In this document: positions 54,565-64,000 of the stretch, piece after piece
Layout: every line of letters starts with the position of its first letter
Position numbering within the stretch: the stretch's first letter is position 1
Assembly (NCBI RefSeq): GCF_001440345.1
Contig: NZ_LJYX01000003.1
Location: 32,257-96,256, forward strand
DNA from: Colwellia sp. TT2012
GTDB lineage: Bacteria > Pseudomonadota > Gammaproteobacteria > Enterobacterales > Alteromonadaceae
Reading direction: 5' to 3'
DNA: 64,000 bases
Position numbers and translations under genes: made by a program
The notes under the pieces: generated by a model
The model's input: only the letters and a program-made list of their open reading frames with translations
Database searches by the model: none
What the model was told of the DNA's origin: nothing

Positions 54565-55446
54565 ATGCCTTGGATACAACTTAGATTAAGTGCAAACGAA
54601 GATAATGCCGAAAAATACAGTGACTGGCTCACCGCCTGTGGCTCACAAGCCGTTACTTTTCTCGATGCCAAAGACACTCCCATATATGAACCACTACCCG
54701 GTGATGAGGTTATCTACTGGTCGAATACCGTCGTTATGGGCTTATTTGAAGCTAGTCATGATATGGATAAAGTCATCCATTACTTGCAAGGTATTCACCC
54801 AGATAAAGAGAAAATGCAATACAAGCTAGAACAATTAGAAGACAAAGACTGGGAGCGTGAATGGATGGATAACTTCCACCCAATGAAATTCGGTCAGCGT
54901 CTTTGGATTTGTCCTAGCTGGCGCGACGTGCCCGACCCTGACGCGGTAAATGTTATGTTAGACCCAGGCCTGGCTTTTGGTACAGGTACACACCCAACCA
55001 CAGCATTATGTTTAACTTGGTTAGACGGCTTAGACCTTCAAGATAAAACCGTGGTTGATTTTGGTTGTGGCTCAGGTATTTTATCAATAGCGGCCCTAAA
55101 ATTAGGTGCCAAGAAAGTTATTGCTATTGATATCGATCCACAAGCACTACAAGCAAGTCTTGCCAATGCGGAGCGTAACAATGTTTCCGATAGACTTGAA
55201 TTATATCTACCTAAAGATCAGCCTAAATTTAAAGCCGACGTCGTCGTGGCAAATATTCTCGCTGGACCATTACGCGAGTTAGCGCCTACTATCATTGAAT
55301 TCGTTGGTGATAAAGGTTTATTAGCGTTATCAGGTGTCTTAGAAGAGCAAGCACAAACACTACAAGAAATTTACGGCCAGTGGTGTGACATGGCGCCAAT
55401 TAGCGTACAAGAAGAATGGGTTCGCTTAAACGGACAACGTAAGTAA
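54565..55446 (+). CDS. prmA: Ribosomal protein L11 methyltransferase
   Basis: PrmA trimethylates ribosomal protein L11. The 293-residue protein has the small N-terminal substrate-recognition domain, a linker, then a SAM-dependent fold with [19 protein letters not shown] (about residues 163-181), AIDIDPQAL and the NILAGPL motif (about 232-238). The [12 protein letters not shown] segment near 133-144 is conserved in PrmA. In relatives it directly precedes dusB-fis; here 2.1 kb of degraded genes intervene. Confidence 0.95.
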   Translation: MPWIQLRLSANEDNAEKYSDWLTACGSQAVTFLDAKDTPIYEPLPGDEVIYWSNTVVMGLFEASHDMDKVIHYLQGIHPDKEKMQYKLEQLEDKDWEREWMDNFHPMKFGQRLWICPSWRDVPDPDAVNVMLDPGLAFGTGTHPTTALCLTWLDGLDLQDKTVVDFGCGSGILSIAALKLGAKKVIAIDIDPQALQASLANAERNNVSDRLELYLPKDQPKFKADVVVANILAGPLRELAPTIIEFVGDKGLLALSGVLEEQAQTLQEIYGQWCDMAPISVQEEWVRLNGQRK

Positions 55447-55464
55447 GCTTTAGAGTCAGTCGTG

Positions 55465-55605
55465 AAGTGCTCCTGTCGGGAGCTCTCCAAGCCACACTTC
55501 GTAACACCAGTAGCATTTCTTTCGGGGATTATTTCAAGCTAAACCTCGCCATCCCCGAAATGTTATTCCTCAAGCGTCATCCCCGAGTTTTCTTGTCGGG
55601 GAGCC
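55465..55605. repeat. Cluster of REP-like palindromes after prmA
   Basis: TTTCGGGGAT (55520-55529) and ATCCCCGAAA (55551-55560) form a perfect inverted repeat; a second unit, CATCCCCGAG...TTGTCGGGGA, spans 55576-55605; a third, poorer, stem lies at about 55468. They belong to the same family as the palindromes at 4587 and 4812. Confidence 0.65.
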
Positions 55606-55660
55606 AGGGCTTTCTTATATATCCCCGTTTCACCTGAAAATGCTTGTTACAGGACTCAGC

Positions 55661-56720
55661 TTAAGAAGCAACACGCCATGAACCCTCTAATGATTCACTT
55701 ATTTCTGGCGTTTCGGGTTCATATACAGTGACTCTATTTCGACCCGAGTGTTTAGAGTCATAAGTAGCAAAATCGGCATCAGCTAATAATTTTTCTAAAT
55801 CAAAGCCCGATCTTTTTACATCGGTAACACCAAGGCTGGCGGTAATGCTAAAATTATTACCAGACTCTTCGGTAATGGTGTTTTCTATGGCGACTCGACA
55901 AGCTTCGGCGCGCAGTACTGCGGCATCTATGTCACAGCTCGGCAGTAATATGCAAAACTCTTCACCGCCAAGACGAGAAAATATGTCATTTTTACGGCCG
56001 TTAGTTTTACACACTCTAATCGTTTTTTTTGAGTGCCCAATCGCCACAGATATGGCCAAAAGTATCATTAATATTTTTGAAGTGATCTAAATCGAACATA
56101 ATCAAGCTCAAGTCTTGTTGAGCCGTTTTACAATATTTTAATGCATTCCCGCAACATGGGCAAAATGTCTACGGTTGTAAATACCGGTTAGCTCATCATA
56201 TTCAGACAGTTCTTTAACACGCTTATGAGATTGCCATAAACGTGTTCCCCCCAATAGCTAGCATAATGATAATTAAAGTCATCGCAGTAATAATCAGTTG
56301 AATATTGGCAACCTTGTTCTTGGCTAATACCTGCTCAGCAGCCAAAAAATCATTTGCTTCATTGAGTAATTTAATTTGCTTTTCATGTTCAAAAGCTTGC
56401 AATTTAGCTAGTTGAAACGCCACGTGCTTGGCCTTTTCACCTTCTAAATGCTCTACCTCTAATTCGCTATATTTTTCATGGTAACTTAACGCTAAGTTGA
56501 TATTTAATCGTTGCTTTTCTATCAGGTAAAGCAGTTTGTAGCTATCTACACCTTGTTTAAGTATGGTGATGTTTTTATTTACTTTCAGTGCTGTTAATGC
56601 ATATTGTCGAGCGCTGGGTAAATTATTGAGTTGATAATAGCTCTTGGCCAGCGTGTTATTCATACCAGTAATCAACATGGGAAAAAGTGTTGAATTAATT
56701 TCGTCATAATTAGGCAACAA
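55661..56720 (-). pseudogene. Frameshifted TPR-membrane-GGDEF protein gene
   Basis: The minus strand encodes pieces of one diguanylate cyclase in shifting frames. First comes a helical TPR-like part with a membrane segment (VANIQLIITAMTLIIIML, up to about 56223). After a frameshift follow [20 protein letters not shown], then in another frame [20 protein letters not shown], and after a further shift at a run of A the end, FSRLGGEEFCILLP through to NRVTVYEP. The RLGGEEF active-site motif, FDLDHFK and GIYNRRH all survive, so the ancestor probably made cyclic di-GMP. At least three frameshifts and a missing 5' end make it inactive. Confidence 0.8.
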
Positions 56721-56887
56721 AGGCCATTACTTTAACCGCGGCAAGCCAATAATGCTTTGATTAGACGATTGTGGTCATTGGCTTAATAAACGCAAGCAGG
56801 CCTTACCGTCATTAGGGATTTATTTACCTTGCTTGGGATGTCTTCATTGTATGGATAGCCGAGCGCTTACTATAGAAGGCAAACTTA

Positions 56888-57224
56888 TTAGCGCTCAGTT
56901 GTTGCTCTGCTAATAAAGTGAAGTGGGGATAACATCATGCTCTGACTTTTTGCTATGTTTTGCGGGTGTTCAGATTCATGGCAATGTCCATTAATATTGA
57001 TACTGGTATAAATAACCGGGCCATTCCAGCCACCAACACCGTAGTTAACTTCTTGAAGTGCGCGGCTAGCCGTTAACTTTTTATCAATATTTTCTGGGTA
57101 AGCGGAGCTTTTACCACTAGGGTACTGCCACCGGTATCGAGTAACAGATTTACCGGCGATTTTTCACTGCAAGGTGCAAGGTAACACTGTAGTCACCTTT
57201 GCCAAATACATTGCTCATTGGCAT
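56888..57224 (-). pseudogene. Relic of a pepsin-like aspartic protease
   Basis: In three shifting minus-strand frames I read MPMSNVFGKGDYSVTL, then PVNLLLDTGGSTLVVK, then YPENIDKKLTASRALQ and VNYGVGGWNGPVIYTSI, ending at a stop codon at 56888. LLLDTGGSTLVV is the active-site motif of aspartic proteases of the pepsin/retropepsin type, and YGVGG is placed as the flap strand. At least two frameshifts and the early end rule out an active enzyme. It lies between prmA and dusB next to the GGDEF relic. Confidence 0.55.
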
Positions 57225-57555
57225 TCTTAAAATAGTCTTTAGAGTCTTTGTCATTATATTTATAATTATTATTGCTTTAGCAATAAGTTTGCCAAGTGGT
57301 GTTATTTTACTCTGCCACAGTTGCAGGCGTTATTCGAGCTAAGTTTCGCCATATTTGGCTTTGTCTTTTTTTGTAGTATTTGTCAACAAATTTGTGAGTA
57401 AACTGTACGATTTACGCTCACATTAATACTTTAATAAATGTCAATATCAAAAAGGTAAAAATAATCAAATATTGTTCAAATTCTATGCTTTTCAATTGAA
57501 ATAAAGCCGTGTAAACTTAGCGCCCTTTTGTAAGGTAGCTCAAAAAAACAGCAGT
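57225..57555. other. Upstream region of dusB-fis
   Basis: No gene is seen. The stretch is AT-rich and should contain the dusB-fis promoter; I could not choose one with confidence. Confidence 0.5.
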
Positions 57556-58593
57556 ATGAAAATAGGCACATATCAACTTAATTCGCAGGTAATACTTGCT
57601 CCTATGGCAGGAATAACCGATCAACCTTTCCGACAATTATGTTGTCAATTGGGTGCGGCTTTAGCAGTTTCTGAAATGCTTTCGTCAAATCCGAAAGTGT
57701 GGCATACCGAAAAGTCTAAATTGAGAATGTTGCATAGTGATGCCGCAGGAATTCGCAGTGTACAAATTGCCGGAAGTTGTCCTGATGAATTAGCTTTTGC
57801 CGCCAAGGTTAATGCTGATAACGGCGCACAAATTATTGATATCAATATGGGCTGTCCAGCAAAAAAGGTAAATAAGAAATTAGCGGGTTCTGCTTTATTA
57901 AAAGAACCAGCACTGGTTGAGCGTATTGTTCAGGCTGTGGTAAAAGCGGTAGATATTCCGGTTACGCTAAAAATTCGCACAGGATGGTGTGAAGAGTCTC
58001 GTAATGGTATCGAAATAGCTAAAATTGCTGAAAATAGTGGTATAGCATCACTCGCAGTGCATGGCCGTACCCGTAATGACTTTTATAAAGGCAATGCGGA
58101 ATACGACACCATTAAAGCAATAAAAGCGGCTATTTCAATTCCGGTAGTGGCAAATGGTGATATCACTTCACCTGAAAAGGCGCTACAGGTTTTAAAGCAT
58201 ACGGGTGCGGATGCCATAATGATTGGCCGTGGTGCACAGGGTCGTCCGTGGATTTTTCGAGAAATTAATCATTTCTTGGCAACGGGCAATAAAATGCTTG
58301 CACCTACATTGGATGAAGTACGTTCAATAGTATTGGCCCACGTTATGGAGTTACATCAGTTTTACGGCGATTTCAAAGGTGTGATGATCGCCCGAAAACA
58401 CGTTTCTTGGTATATACATAATCTGGTTGAGACCTCCGATGGTTTCAGTACCGCGTTTAATACTGACCAAGGCAAAGCGTTTAGAGCTATTTTTAATGCT
58501 TTAGCGTCTACCGATGAACAATTGGCGACGTTAGGCAAATTTTTTGATGATTTTGTTTCTGCTCCTTCCCAGGAGCAGTACAAGTTGTCGTAG
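57556..58593 (+). CDS. dusB: tRNA dihydrouridine synthase B
   Basis: DusB reduces uridine to dihydrouridine in the D-loop of tRNAs with FMN and NADPH. The 345-residue protein starts with the FMN-binding [17 protein letters not shown] (about residues 13-29). It has the catalytic cysteine in [13 protein letters not shown] (about 101) and the [18 protein letters not shown] and [16 protein letters not shown] motifs. It is co-transcribed with fis, 41 bp downstream, as in E. coli, where the dusB leader controls Fis synthesis. Confidence 0.95.
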   Translation: MKIGTYQLNSQVILAPMAGITDQPFRQLCCQLGAALAVSEMLSSNPKVWHTEKSKLRMLHSDAAGIRSVQIAGSCPDELAFAAKVNADNGAQIIDINMGCPAKKVNKKLAGSALLKEPALVERIVQAVVKAVDIPVTLKIRTGWCEESRNGIEIAKIAENSGIASLAVHGRTRNDFYKGNAEYDTIKAIKAAISIPVVANGDITSPEKALQVLKHTGADAIMIGRGAQGRPWIFREINHFLATGNKMLAPTLDEVRSIVLAHVMELHQFYGDFKGVMIARKHVSWYIHNLVETSDGFSTAFNTDQGKAFRAIFNALASTDEQLATLGKFFDDFVSAPSQEQYKLS

Positions 58594-58634
58594 TTTTATT
58601 TTTATTTTATTAACAAAAGAAAGAGTTATATCAT

Positions 58635-58922
58635 ATGTTCGAACAAAATGTTTCTTCTCCATTTATCACTGGCGATATCCAAACACAAACTAAAACGTCT
58701 CCATTACGTAGCCAAGCTAAAATCGCAATCAGTAACTACTTATCACAATTAAATGGTAACGATGTTGATGATATGTATGACCTTGTATTGAGCGAAATTG
58801 AAGCGCCAATGTTAGAAGAAGTTATGATGTACACTCGCGGTAACCAAACACGCGCTGCCAACTTACTTGGCATCAATCGCGGCACGTTACGCAAGAAACT
58901 TAAAAAATACGGTATGAACTAA
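58635..58922 (+). CDS. fis: DNA-binding protein Fis
   Basis: Fis is a nucleoid protein and activator of rRNA promoters. At 95 residues (E. coli 98) it has the beta-hairpin arm, the [19 protein letters not shown] helix and a C-terminal helix-turn-helix ([19 protein letters not shown]) that is nearly identical to the E. coli one. It follows dusB and is ended by a hairpin. The rRNA-type promoters at 63.7-63.9 kb are probable targets. Confidence 0.96.
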   Translation: MFEQNVSSPFITGDIQTQTKTSPLRSQAKIAISNYLSQLNGNDVDDMYDLVLSEIEAPMLEEVMMYTRGNQTRAANLLGINRGTLRKKLKKYGMN

Positions 58923-58938
58923 TATCGAATTTATATTG

Positions 58939-58962
58939 AAAAGCACCCTAGGGTGCTTTTTA
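58939..58962 (+). terminator. Terminator of dusB-fis
   Basis: A perfect 10-bp stem (AAAAGCACCC with GGGTGCTTTT, 2-nt loop) and T-run, 16 bp past the fis stop codon. Confidence 0.8.
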
Positions 58963-59114
58963 TGTTTATACCAGTCCACATAAAGGCGTTCTCTCTTTAA
59001 CGGAATGGTTTTATATCACTCTAAATCACTTTAAATAATCATGTAACCTCGCAAGTTAACGGCATGTCGGCACTAAGTTAGCAGTAAGTTACAACTAAAA
59101 AGGTAAATAAAGAA

Positions 59115-60716
59115 ATGGATACTCCACGTCCAATTAAACGCGCACTATTAAGTGTTTCAGATAAAACGGGAATTGTTGAATTTGCTCGTCGCTTAAGTGA
59201 GAAAGGTGTTGATCTTCTTTCTACTGGCGGTACCGCAAAATTATTGGCTGAAAACGGCATCAAGGTAACTGAAGTGTCTGACTACACCGGTCACCCAGAA
59301 ATTATGGATGGTCGTGTTAAAACATTACATCCTAAGATACATGGCGGCATCTTAGCCCGTCGTGGTATTGATGAAGCGGTAATGGCAGAAAACAATATCA
59401 GCGCAATTGATATGGTTGTGGTTAACTTATACCCATTTGCTAATGCAGTAAGTGATGAAAACTGTTCATTAGAAAATGCTATTGAAAATATTGATATTGG
59501 CGGCCCAACTATGGTTCGTGCTGCGGCAAAGAACCATAAAGACGTGACTATTGTTGTTAACGCACATGATTACGACCGTGTATTAACTGAATTAGATAAC
59601 AACAATGATTCACTAACCTATAAAACACGTTTTGATTTAGCGATTGCTGCTTATGAGCATACCGCTAGTTATGACGGTATGATTGCTAACTACTTTGGTA
59701 AAATGTTACCAGCGTACGGCGAGAAAGACTCAACTGCTTCCTTTGAAAATAAAGTGAAATTCCCACGTACTTTTAATAGCCAGTTTATTAAAACACAAGA
59801 TTTACGTTACGGTGAAAACTCGCATCAAGAGGCTGCTTTTTATAAAGAAGCTAACCCAGGAGAAGGCTCCATTTCTACTGCGATTCAATTACAAGGCAAA
59901 GCATTATCTTATAACAACATTGCTGATACTGATGCCGCGTTAGAGTGTGTTAAAGAATTTGATGAACCAGCTTGTGTAATCGTTAAACATGCTAACCCTT
60001 GTGGTGTTGCTATTGGTGATAATATTCTAGCGGCTTATGAAGGTGCTTATAAAACTGACCCTACTTCAGCGTTTGGTGGCATTATCGCTTTTAACCGCGA
60101 ATTAGATGCTGATACTGCACAAGCCATTGTTTCTCGTCAATTCGTGGAAGTAATTATCGCGCCAAGCATTTCTGCGGCTGCAGCAAAAATTGTTGCTGCT
60201 AAGCCGAACTTACGTTTATTAGAATGTGGCCAGTGGCATAGCAAATCGACTGGTTTTGATTTTAAACGCGTTAATGGCGGTTTATTAGTACAAGATACTG
60301 ACCACGGCAGCGTAACGAGTGACGAGTTAAAAGTCGTTACTAAACGTAAACCAACAGCAGACGAAATGCGTGATCTACAATTTTGCTGGAAAGTAGCAAA
60401 ATACGTTAAATCTAACGCCATCGTATATGTTAAAAATAGCATGACTATTGGTGTCGGCGCAGGTCAAATGAGCCGTGTATATTCAGCGAAAGTTGCTGGT
60501 ATTAAAGCTGCAGATGAAAACCTAGAAGTTAAAGGCTCTGTAATGGCATCTGATGCATTCTTCCCATTCCGTGATGGTTTAGATGCCGCCGCTGAAGCAG
60601 GAATTACTGCAGTAATTCAGCCAGGTGGCTCTATGCGTGATAACGAAGTTATTGCCGCAGCTGACGAACATAATATCGCCATGGTATTCACAGGAATGCG
60701 CCACTTCCGCCACTAA
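59115..60716 (+). CDS. purH: Bifunctional AICAR transformylase / IMP cyclohydrolase
   Basis: PurH carries out the last two steps of IMP synthesis. The 533-residue protein has an N-terminal cyclohydrolase domain (about 1-200: [34 protein letters not shown]) and a C-terminal formyl-transfer domain (about 205-533: [26 protein letters not shown] with the catalytic Lys-His, [13 protein letters not shown]). The C-terminus FTGMRHFRH is the family end. purD lies downstream, but a methyltransferase gene and a MITE separate the pair. Confidence 0.96.
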   Translation: MDTPRPIKRALLSVSDKTGIVEFARRLSEKGVDLLSTGGTAKLLAENGIKVTEVSDYTGHPEIMDGRVKTLHPKIHGGILARRGIDEAVMAENNISAIDMVVVNLYPFANAVSDENCSLENAIENIDIGGPTMVRAAAKNHKDVTIVVNAHDYDRVLTELDNNNDSLTYKTRFDLAIAAYEHTASYDGMIANYFGKMLPAYGEKDSTASFENKVKFPRTFNSQFIKTQDLRYGENSHQEAAFYKEANPGEGSISTAIQLQGKALSYNNIADTDAALECVKEFDEPACVIVKHANPCGVAIGDNILAAYEGAYKTDPTSAFGGIIAFNRELDADTAQAIVSRQFVEVIIAPSISAAAAKIVAAKPNLRLLECGQWHSKSTGFDFKRVNGGLLVQDTDHGSVTSDELKVVTKRKPTADEMRDLQFCWKVAKYVKSNAIVYVKNSMTIGVGAGQMSRVYSAKVAGIKAADENLEVKGSVMASDAFFPFRDGLDAAAEAGITAVIQPGGSMRDNEVIAAADEHNIAMVFTGMRHFRH

Positions 60717-60909
60717 AATTGCTCCTTGTCGCTGCTAAGTCCAATTTAGGCGTCAAAAGTACTCACTGACATTCGTCAGCTCCGTGCTTTTTTCTTGAAA
60801 TTGAACAGAGCCGCTTAAAGGAACTTCATTTAGGTTCGATGATTTAGTATGAAAGAAAGCAGTGTTGATTTATTTACTTACATTAAAATCAACGCTGCTT
60901 ATTTGTTTA
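60717..60909. other. Intergenic stretch after purH
   Basis: An imperfect hairpin (CTGAC/GTCAG near 60766-60779) followed by a T-run at 60788-60794 may terminate purH. Nothing else is seen. Confidence 0.4.
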
Positions 60910-61069
60910 ATACCACTTAAATTAATTAAGGTTACAGTTTTCAATGAGGGTAAAAGTTCAGTAACAAGGCGCTTGATTGACTAATAGCTGGCTATTAGGA
61001 TTGAAAGCAACGACGTTATTGGATTTTTAGACCATTTAACAATGAATTCTTAATTAGTGTAATTGGTAT
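60910..61069. repeat. MITE-like element, 160 bp, between purH and a methyltransferase gene
   Basis: The ends ATACCACTTAAATTAATTAAG and the complement of CTTAATTAGTGTAATTGGTAT are imperfect inverted repeats that resemble the ends of the element at 17337 (both start ATACCA and contain a TTAATTA stretch). There is no coding capacity. Confidence 0.65.
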
Positions 61070-61164
61070 GATATCTGTTATAAATATTGCCGTTAATTAA
61101 TACCTTAATCGTTAGATGAGATATATCGACTTAAATACTAATAATTCTTTCAAGGACCATAGTT

Positions 61165-62019
61165 ATGACAATTAAAACTAACGCGCTTAAATCAATCGCT
61201 ATTGCAGTAACCTTAAGCTGTAGTGCAATAAGTTTATCTGCAACTGCGCATGACACTCATGCCCATGAAGCTAATGCCAACAATAGCGTTTCTGCAAAGG
61301 CACTTGCAAACGCAGTTGCTGGTGATCATCGTACCGCTAAAAACAAAGCGCGTGATCAATATCGTCACCCTATTGAAACGTTAAATTTTTTCGGTTTTAC
61401 CCCAACCATGACTGTCGTTGAAATTACCCCAGGTGGCGGCTGGTACACTGAAATATTAGCGCCGGCGTTAAAAGGCACGGGTAAATTATACGGTGCCCAT
61501 TACCCAGACACGGGTGAAGATGACTATTATAGTAATTCACGTAAAAAATTAGTGAAAAAATTAGCTTCAAACGTTGTTTTTAGTGAAGTGGTTTTAACCG
61601 ACTTTACCCCACGTCAAGAAAGTGAATTAGCACCACAAGGTACTGCCGATCTTATCTTAACCTTTAGAAATCTACATAACTGGAAAGATGCTGGTGTCGA
61701 GCAAGTATTTAAAGATGCTTTTAATGCCCTTAAACCAGGAGGAATATTAGGTGTGGTTGAACACAGATTACCTGTGGGCGCGGATGCCGAAAAAGCACGA
61801 GGCTATGTTTCAGAAACAAAAACAATCAAGCAAGCTAAGGCGGCCGGTTTTAGATTTGTCGCATCGAGTGAGATTAACGCTAACCCAAAAGATTTAGCGC
61901 AATATAAAGTCTGGACGTTACCGCCTTCATTAGCATTGGGCGAAAAAGACAGAGCAAAATATTTAGCGATTGGCGAAAGCGATCGCATGACCTTAAAATT
62001 TGTTAAACCAGCCAAGTAA
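61165..62019 (+). CDS. Exported class I methyltransferase-like protein
   Basis: The 284-residue protein has a signal peptide (about 1-28, ending ATA) and a His-rich mature start (HDTHAHE). A Rossmann-type SAM-binding domain follows: VVEITPGGGWYTEILAPAL (about 85-103) is motif I, ADLILTFRNLHNW is motif IV, and LKPGGILGVVEH is motif V/VI. Periplasmic SAM-dependent methyltransferases are unusual because SAM is cytosolic, so the substrate or even activity is unclear. It lies between purH and purD, 38 bp before purD, and does not look like a purine enzyme. Confidence 0.82.
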   Translation: MTIKTNALKSIAIAVTLSCSAISLSATAHDTHAHEANANNSVSAKALANAVAGDHRTAKNKARDQYRHPIETLNFFGFTPTMTVVEITPGGGWYTEILAPALKGTGKLYGAHYPDTGEDDYYSNSRKKLVKKLASNVVFSEVVLTDFTPRQESELAPQGTADLILTFRNLHNWKDAGVEQVFKDAFNALKPGGILGVVEHRLPVGADAEKARGYVSETKTIKQAKAAGFRFVASSEINANPKDLAQYKVWTLPPSLALGEKDRAKYLAIGESDRMTLKFVKPAK

Positions 62020-62057
62020 GTGTTGGTTTAGCGCATAAGAATATATAGGAAAAACAT

Positions 62058-63353
62058 ATGAAAATCTTAGTTATTGGCGGCGGTGGTCGTGAACATGCAC
62101 TAGCATGGAAAGCGGCTCAATCAAGTCAGGTTACTAAAGTGTTTGTTGCCCCAGGTAATGCTGGTACAGCAAGCGAAGCAAAGTTAGAAAATGTTGTTAT
62201 CGATATTAGTGACAATGCTGCCTTGGTTGCTTTTGCTCAAAGTGAAGACGTTGCCTTAACTATTGTTGGTCCTGAACAACCCCTTGTTGATGGTGTTGTT
62301 GATGCTTTCCAAGCGCAAGGTTTAGCTATTTTTGGCCCAAGTGCCAAAGCCGCTCAGCTGGAAGGTTCAAAGTCATTTACTAAAGACTTCCTAGCACGTA
62401 ATAACATTCCTTCAGGTAGCTATGAAAAATTCACTGAAGTTGAACCCGCACTTGCTTATGTTCGTGCACAGGGCGCACCCATTGTTGTTAAAGCCGATGG
62501 CTTAGCAGCAGGAAAAGGCGTTATTGTTGCCCTTACAGTTAAAGAAGCAGAAGATGCTATTACCGATATGTTAGCGGGTAATGCTTTTGGTGATGCGGGT
62601 CATCGCGTAGTGATTGAAGAGTTTCTTGAAGGTGAAGAAGCAAGCTTTATTGTAATGGTCGATGGTAAGAATGTTTTACCAATGGCAACAAGCCAAGATC
62701 ATAAACGTGCCTTAAATGGTGACTTAGGTCCAAATACTGGCGGCATGGGGGCATATTCTCCAGCAGCAGTGGTTACACCTGAAATCCATGATCGTATTAT
62801 GGCCGAAGTTATTATGCCTACGGTTGAAGGCATGGCAGCAGAGGGAGCACCTTACAGTGGTTTCTTATATGCAGGGTTAATGATAGCAAAGGATGGCACG
62901 CCAAACGTCATTGAATATAACTGCCGTTTTGGTGATCCTGAAACACAACCTATTATGATGCGCTTACAATCAGATCTAGTTGAATTATGTTTAGCCGCGA
63001 CCCGTGGTGAATTAGATAAAGTAAGCATCGAATTTGATAGTCGTGCTGCTGTAGGTGTGGTCCTTGCTGCACAAAGTTATCCAGCTAGTTACCCTAAAGG
63101 TGATGTAATTTCAGGCTTAGATACTAACAATAATGTATTAGCAAAAATATTCCATGCCGGTACTAAGCTTAATGAACAAGGTGAGGTAGTGACTAATGGC
63201 GGTCGTGTACTTTGTGCAACAGCACTAGGCAATTCAGTGACAGAAGCTCAACAAAGTGCTTATGAACTATTACATCAAATTAGCTGGCAAGGTGTCGAGT
63301 TTAGAACAGATATCGCTTACCGCGCTATTGCCCGCGAACAAGAAAGTACTTAA
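62058..63353 (+). CDS. purD: Phosphoribosylamine-glycine ligase
   Basis: PurD joins glycine to phosphoribosylamine with ATP (GAR synthesis, purine step 2). The 431-residue ATP-grasp protein begins MKILVIGGGGREHALAWKA, has TIVGPEQPLVDGVVD, the ATP loop KADGLAAGKGVIVAL (about 144-158), EEFLEGEEASF, DHKRALNGDLGPNTGGMGAYSP, and YNCRFGDPETQ with metal ligands. Length matches the family. It is followed by a terminator and the rRNA promoter region, a neighbourhood shared with E. coli, where purHD lies beside rrnE. Confidence 0.96.
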   Translation: MKILVIGGGGREHALAWKAAQSSQVTKVFVAPGNAGTASEAKLENVVIDISDNAALVAFAQSEDVALTIVGPEQPLVDGVVDAFQAQGLAIFGPSAKAAQLEGSKSFTKDFLARNNIPSGSYEKFTEVEPALAYVRAQGAPIVVKADGLAAGKGVIVALTVKEAEDAITDMLAGNAFGDAGHRVVIEEFLEGEEASFIVMVDGKNVLPMATSQDHKRALNGDLGPNTGGMGAYSPAAVVTPEIHDRIMAEVIMPTVEGMAAEGAPYSGFLYAGLMIAKDGTPNVIEYNCRFGDPETQPIMMRLQSDLVELCLAATRGELDKVSIEFDSRAAVGVVLAAQSYPASYPKGDVISGLDTNNNVLAKIFHAGTKLNEQGEVVTNGGRVLCATALGNSVTEAQQSAYELLHQISWQGVEFRTDIAYRAIAREQEST

Positions 63354-63464
63354 GTAAAACTAAAACTCAGCTAGTGTAATTGTAGAGAAGGGTAAGAAGG
63401 AAAGATCACCTCAGTGATCTTACTACTCATTTACCTTATGATCATCTAGTTAACTATACAAAAA

Positions 63465-63487
63465 CCGACCTTAGTGTCGGTTTTTTT
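63465..63487 (+). terminator. Terminator of purD
   Basis: CCGAC/GTCGG stem with a 6-nt loop, A-run before and seven T after. A second perfect hairpin without T-run (AGATCAC/GTGATCT) lies at 63403-63420. Confidence 0.75.
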
Positions 63488-63686
63488 GTTATTTGCTAGA
63501 AAGTAAGCTTATTACTGCACTATATCAGCAGCTTTAGTCGCACTAAGTGGTAGGTTAAAAGCCTTGTCAAAATTGAGCCTTGTGTAAAAAAATGTCCAAG
63601 GATCCTATGTGATCGTGCTTTATAGGCCAATATGAAAGCGATATGTGCAATAAATACGCGAACAGACATGAAGTTGAAAATAACCC
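63488..63686. other. Region upstream of the rRNA promoters
   Basis: No gene is seen. Fis sites would be expected here, but I cannot assign them by eye. Confidence 0.4.
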
Positions 63687-63714
63687 TTGATCAAAAGTGA
63701 AAAGTCTCTAAAAT
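63687..63714 (+). promoter_or_regulatory. rRNA-type promoter 1
   Basis: TTGATC (63687-63692), 16-bp spacer, TAAAAT (63709-63714), followed by the G/C-rich discriminator GCGCATCC that is typical of stringently controlled rRNA promoters. Confidence 0.75.
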
Positions 63715-63847
63715 GCGCATCCAGTTCCAAGGGGTAACCCAAAGAGCTGTTTTGATAAGTTATCTCAGCCTTATTAAGGTAAAGTAGCTAACTTAAGCTA
63801 ACGTTTTAAAGTGTTTTAAAATACTTAACTTTTAATTAAAAAAAACG

Positions 63848-63875
63848 TTGACATCAAAACTCGGAGGCGTACAAT
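63848..63875 (+). promoter_or_regulatory. rRNA-type promoter 2
   Basis: TTGACA (63848-63853), 16-bp spacer, TACAAT (63870-63875), then the same discriminator GCGCATCC as promoter 1. This is the stronger of the two by match to consensus. Confidence 0.85.
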
Positions 63876-63947
63876 GCGCATCCTGCTTCGGGCAAACGGC
63901 AACGTTAGCAAGGGGCGAAGGTACTTAGCGAATGCGACTAAGACCTC

Positions 63948-63960
63948 TTTTCTTTAACAA
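63948..63960 (+). promoter_or_regulatory. boxA antitermination element
   Basis: TTTTCTTTAACAA closely matches the rRNA boxA (TGCTCTTTAACAA), where Nus factors load. It implies that a 16S rRNA gene begins just beyond position 64000. Confidence 0.75.
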
Positions 63961-64000
63961 TTAGTTATCATGCAATTTGTGTGGACACTCACATTAATGT

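Overview
The window looks like a chromosomal segment of a marine gammaproteobacterium of the Alteromonadales, most like Colwellia or a close relative. The basis is AT-rich DNA, gene orders shared with Escherichia coli, Shewanella and Vibrio (yheS-yheV-slyX-fkpA, argE/argCBFGH, mrcA/pilMNOPQ-aroKB-damX-dam-rpe-trpS, prmA-dusB-fis, purH-purD next to an rRNA promoter), an argininosuccinate lyase fused to an acetyltransferase, and many short palindromic and MITE-like repeats. The genus is inferred from protein resemblance; no database search was run.

Layout. 1-12 kb: a short flagellin with a decayed duplicate of its 3' end, a Sel1-repeat protein, the ABC-F gene yheS, the zinc-ribbon gene yheV, slyX overlapping a WD40 lipoprotein gene, fkpA, a glycosyltransferase, an S1/P1 nuclease, a hotdog thioesterase, and a Fur-box-preceded operon for nickel superoxide dismutase (two poorly known genes, then sodN and its protease sodX). 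12-17 kb: a DUF2780 relic, hemE, and a GntR regulator with a two-gene ABC exporter. 17-22 kb: the methionine genes metJ (minus) and metB-metL (plus), with MetJ operators, a MITE between metJ and those operators, and a tandem array of roughly 90-bp units between metB and metL. 22-33 kb: an unidentified 459-residue protein, then argE diverging from argC-argB-argF-argG-argH(A)-argA, which covers most of the arginine pathway from acetylglutamate to argininosuccinate cleavage, with two potential N-acetylglutamate synthases.

33-48 kb: mrcA diverging from the type IV pilus assembly operon pilMNOPQ, followed by aroK, aroB, damX, dam, rpe and trpS. A three-gene minus-strand block of small membrane or porin-like proteins splits dam from rpe. 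48-55 kb: a trypsin-like protease overlapping an FHA-domain membrane protein, a PEP-CTERM protein, a CysG-like protein with a shortened methyltransferase domain, an RraA-family protein, and prmA. 55-57.5 kb: a degenerate island with a frameshifted TPR-GGDEF gene and a pepsin-like protease relic, separating prmA from dusB-fis. 57.5-64 kb: dusB, fis, purH, an exported methyltransferase, purD, and two strong rRNA-type promoters plus a boxA; the 16S gene itself should start just past the right edge.

Most of the window is housekeeping DNA. The observations most worth following are the tandem hairpin array between metB and metL, whose stems vary in compensating ways between copies; the Fur-box-linked Ni-SOD operon with two uncharacterised members, one a 60-residue HupE-like membrane peptide; the MITE that cuts metJ off from the met boxes; and the protease-FHA gene pair. 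I found no CRISPR array, prophage, integron or intact insertion sequence.
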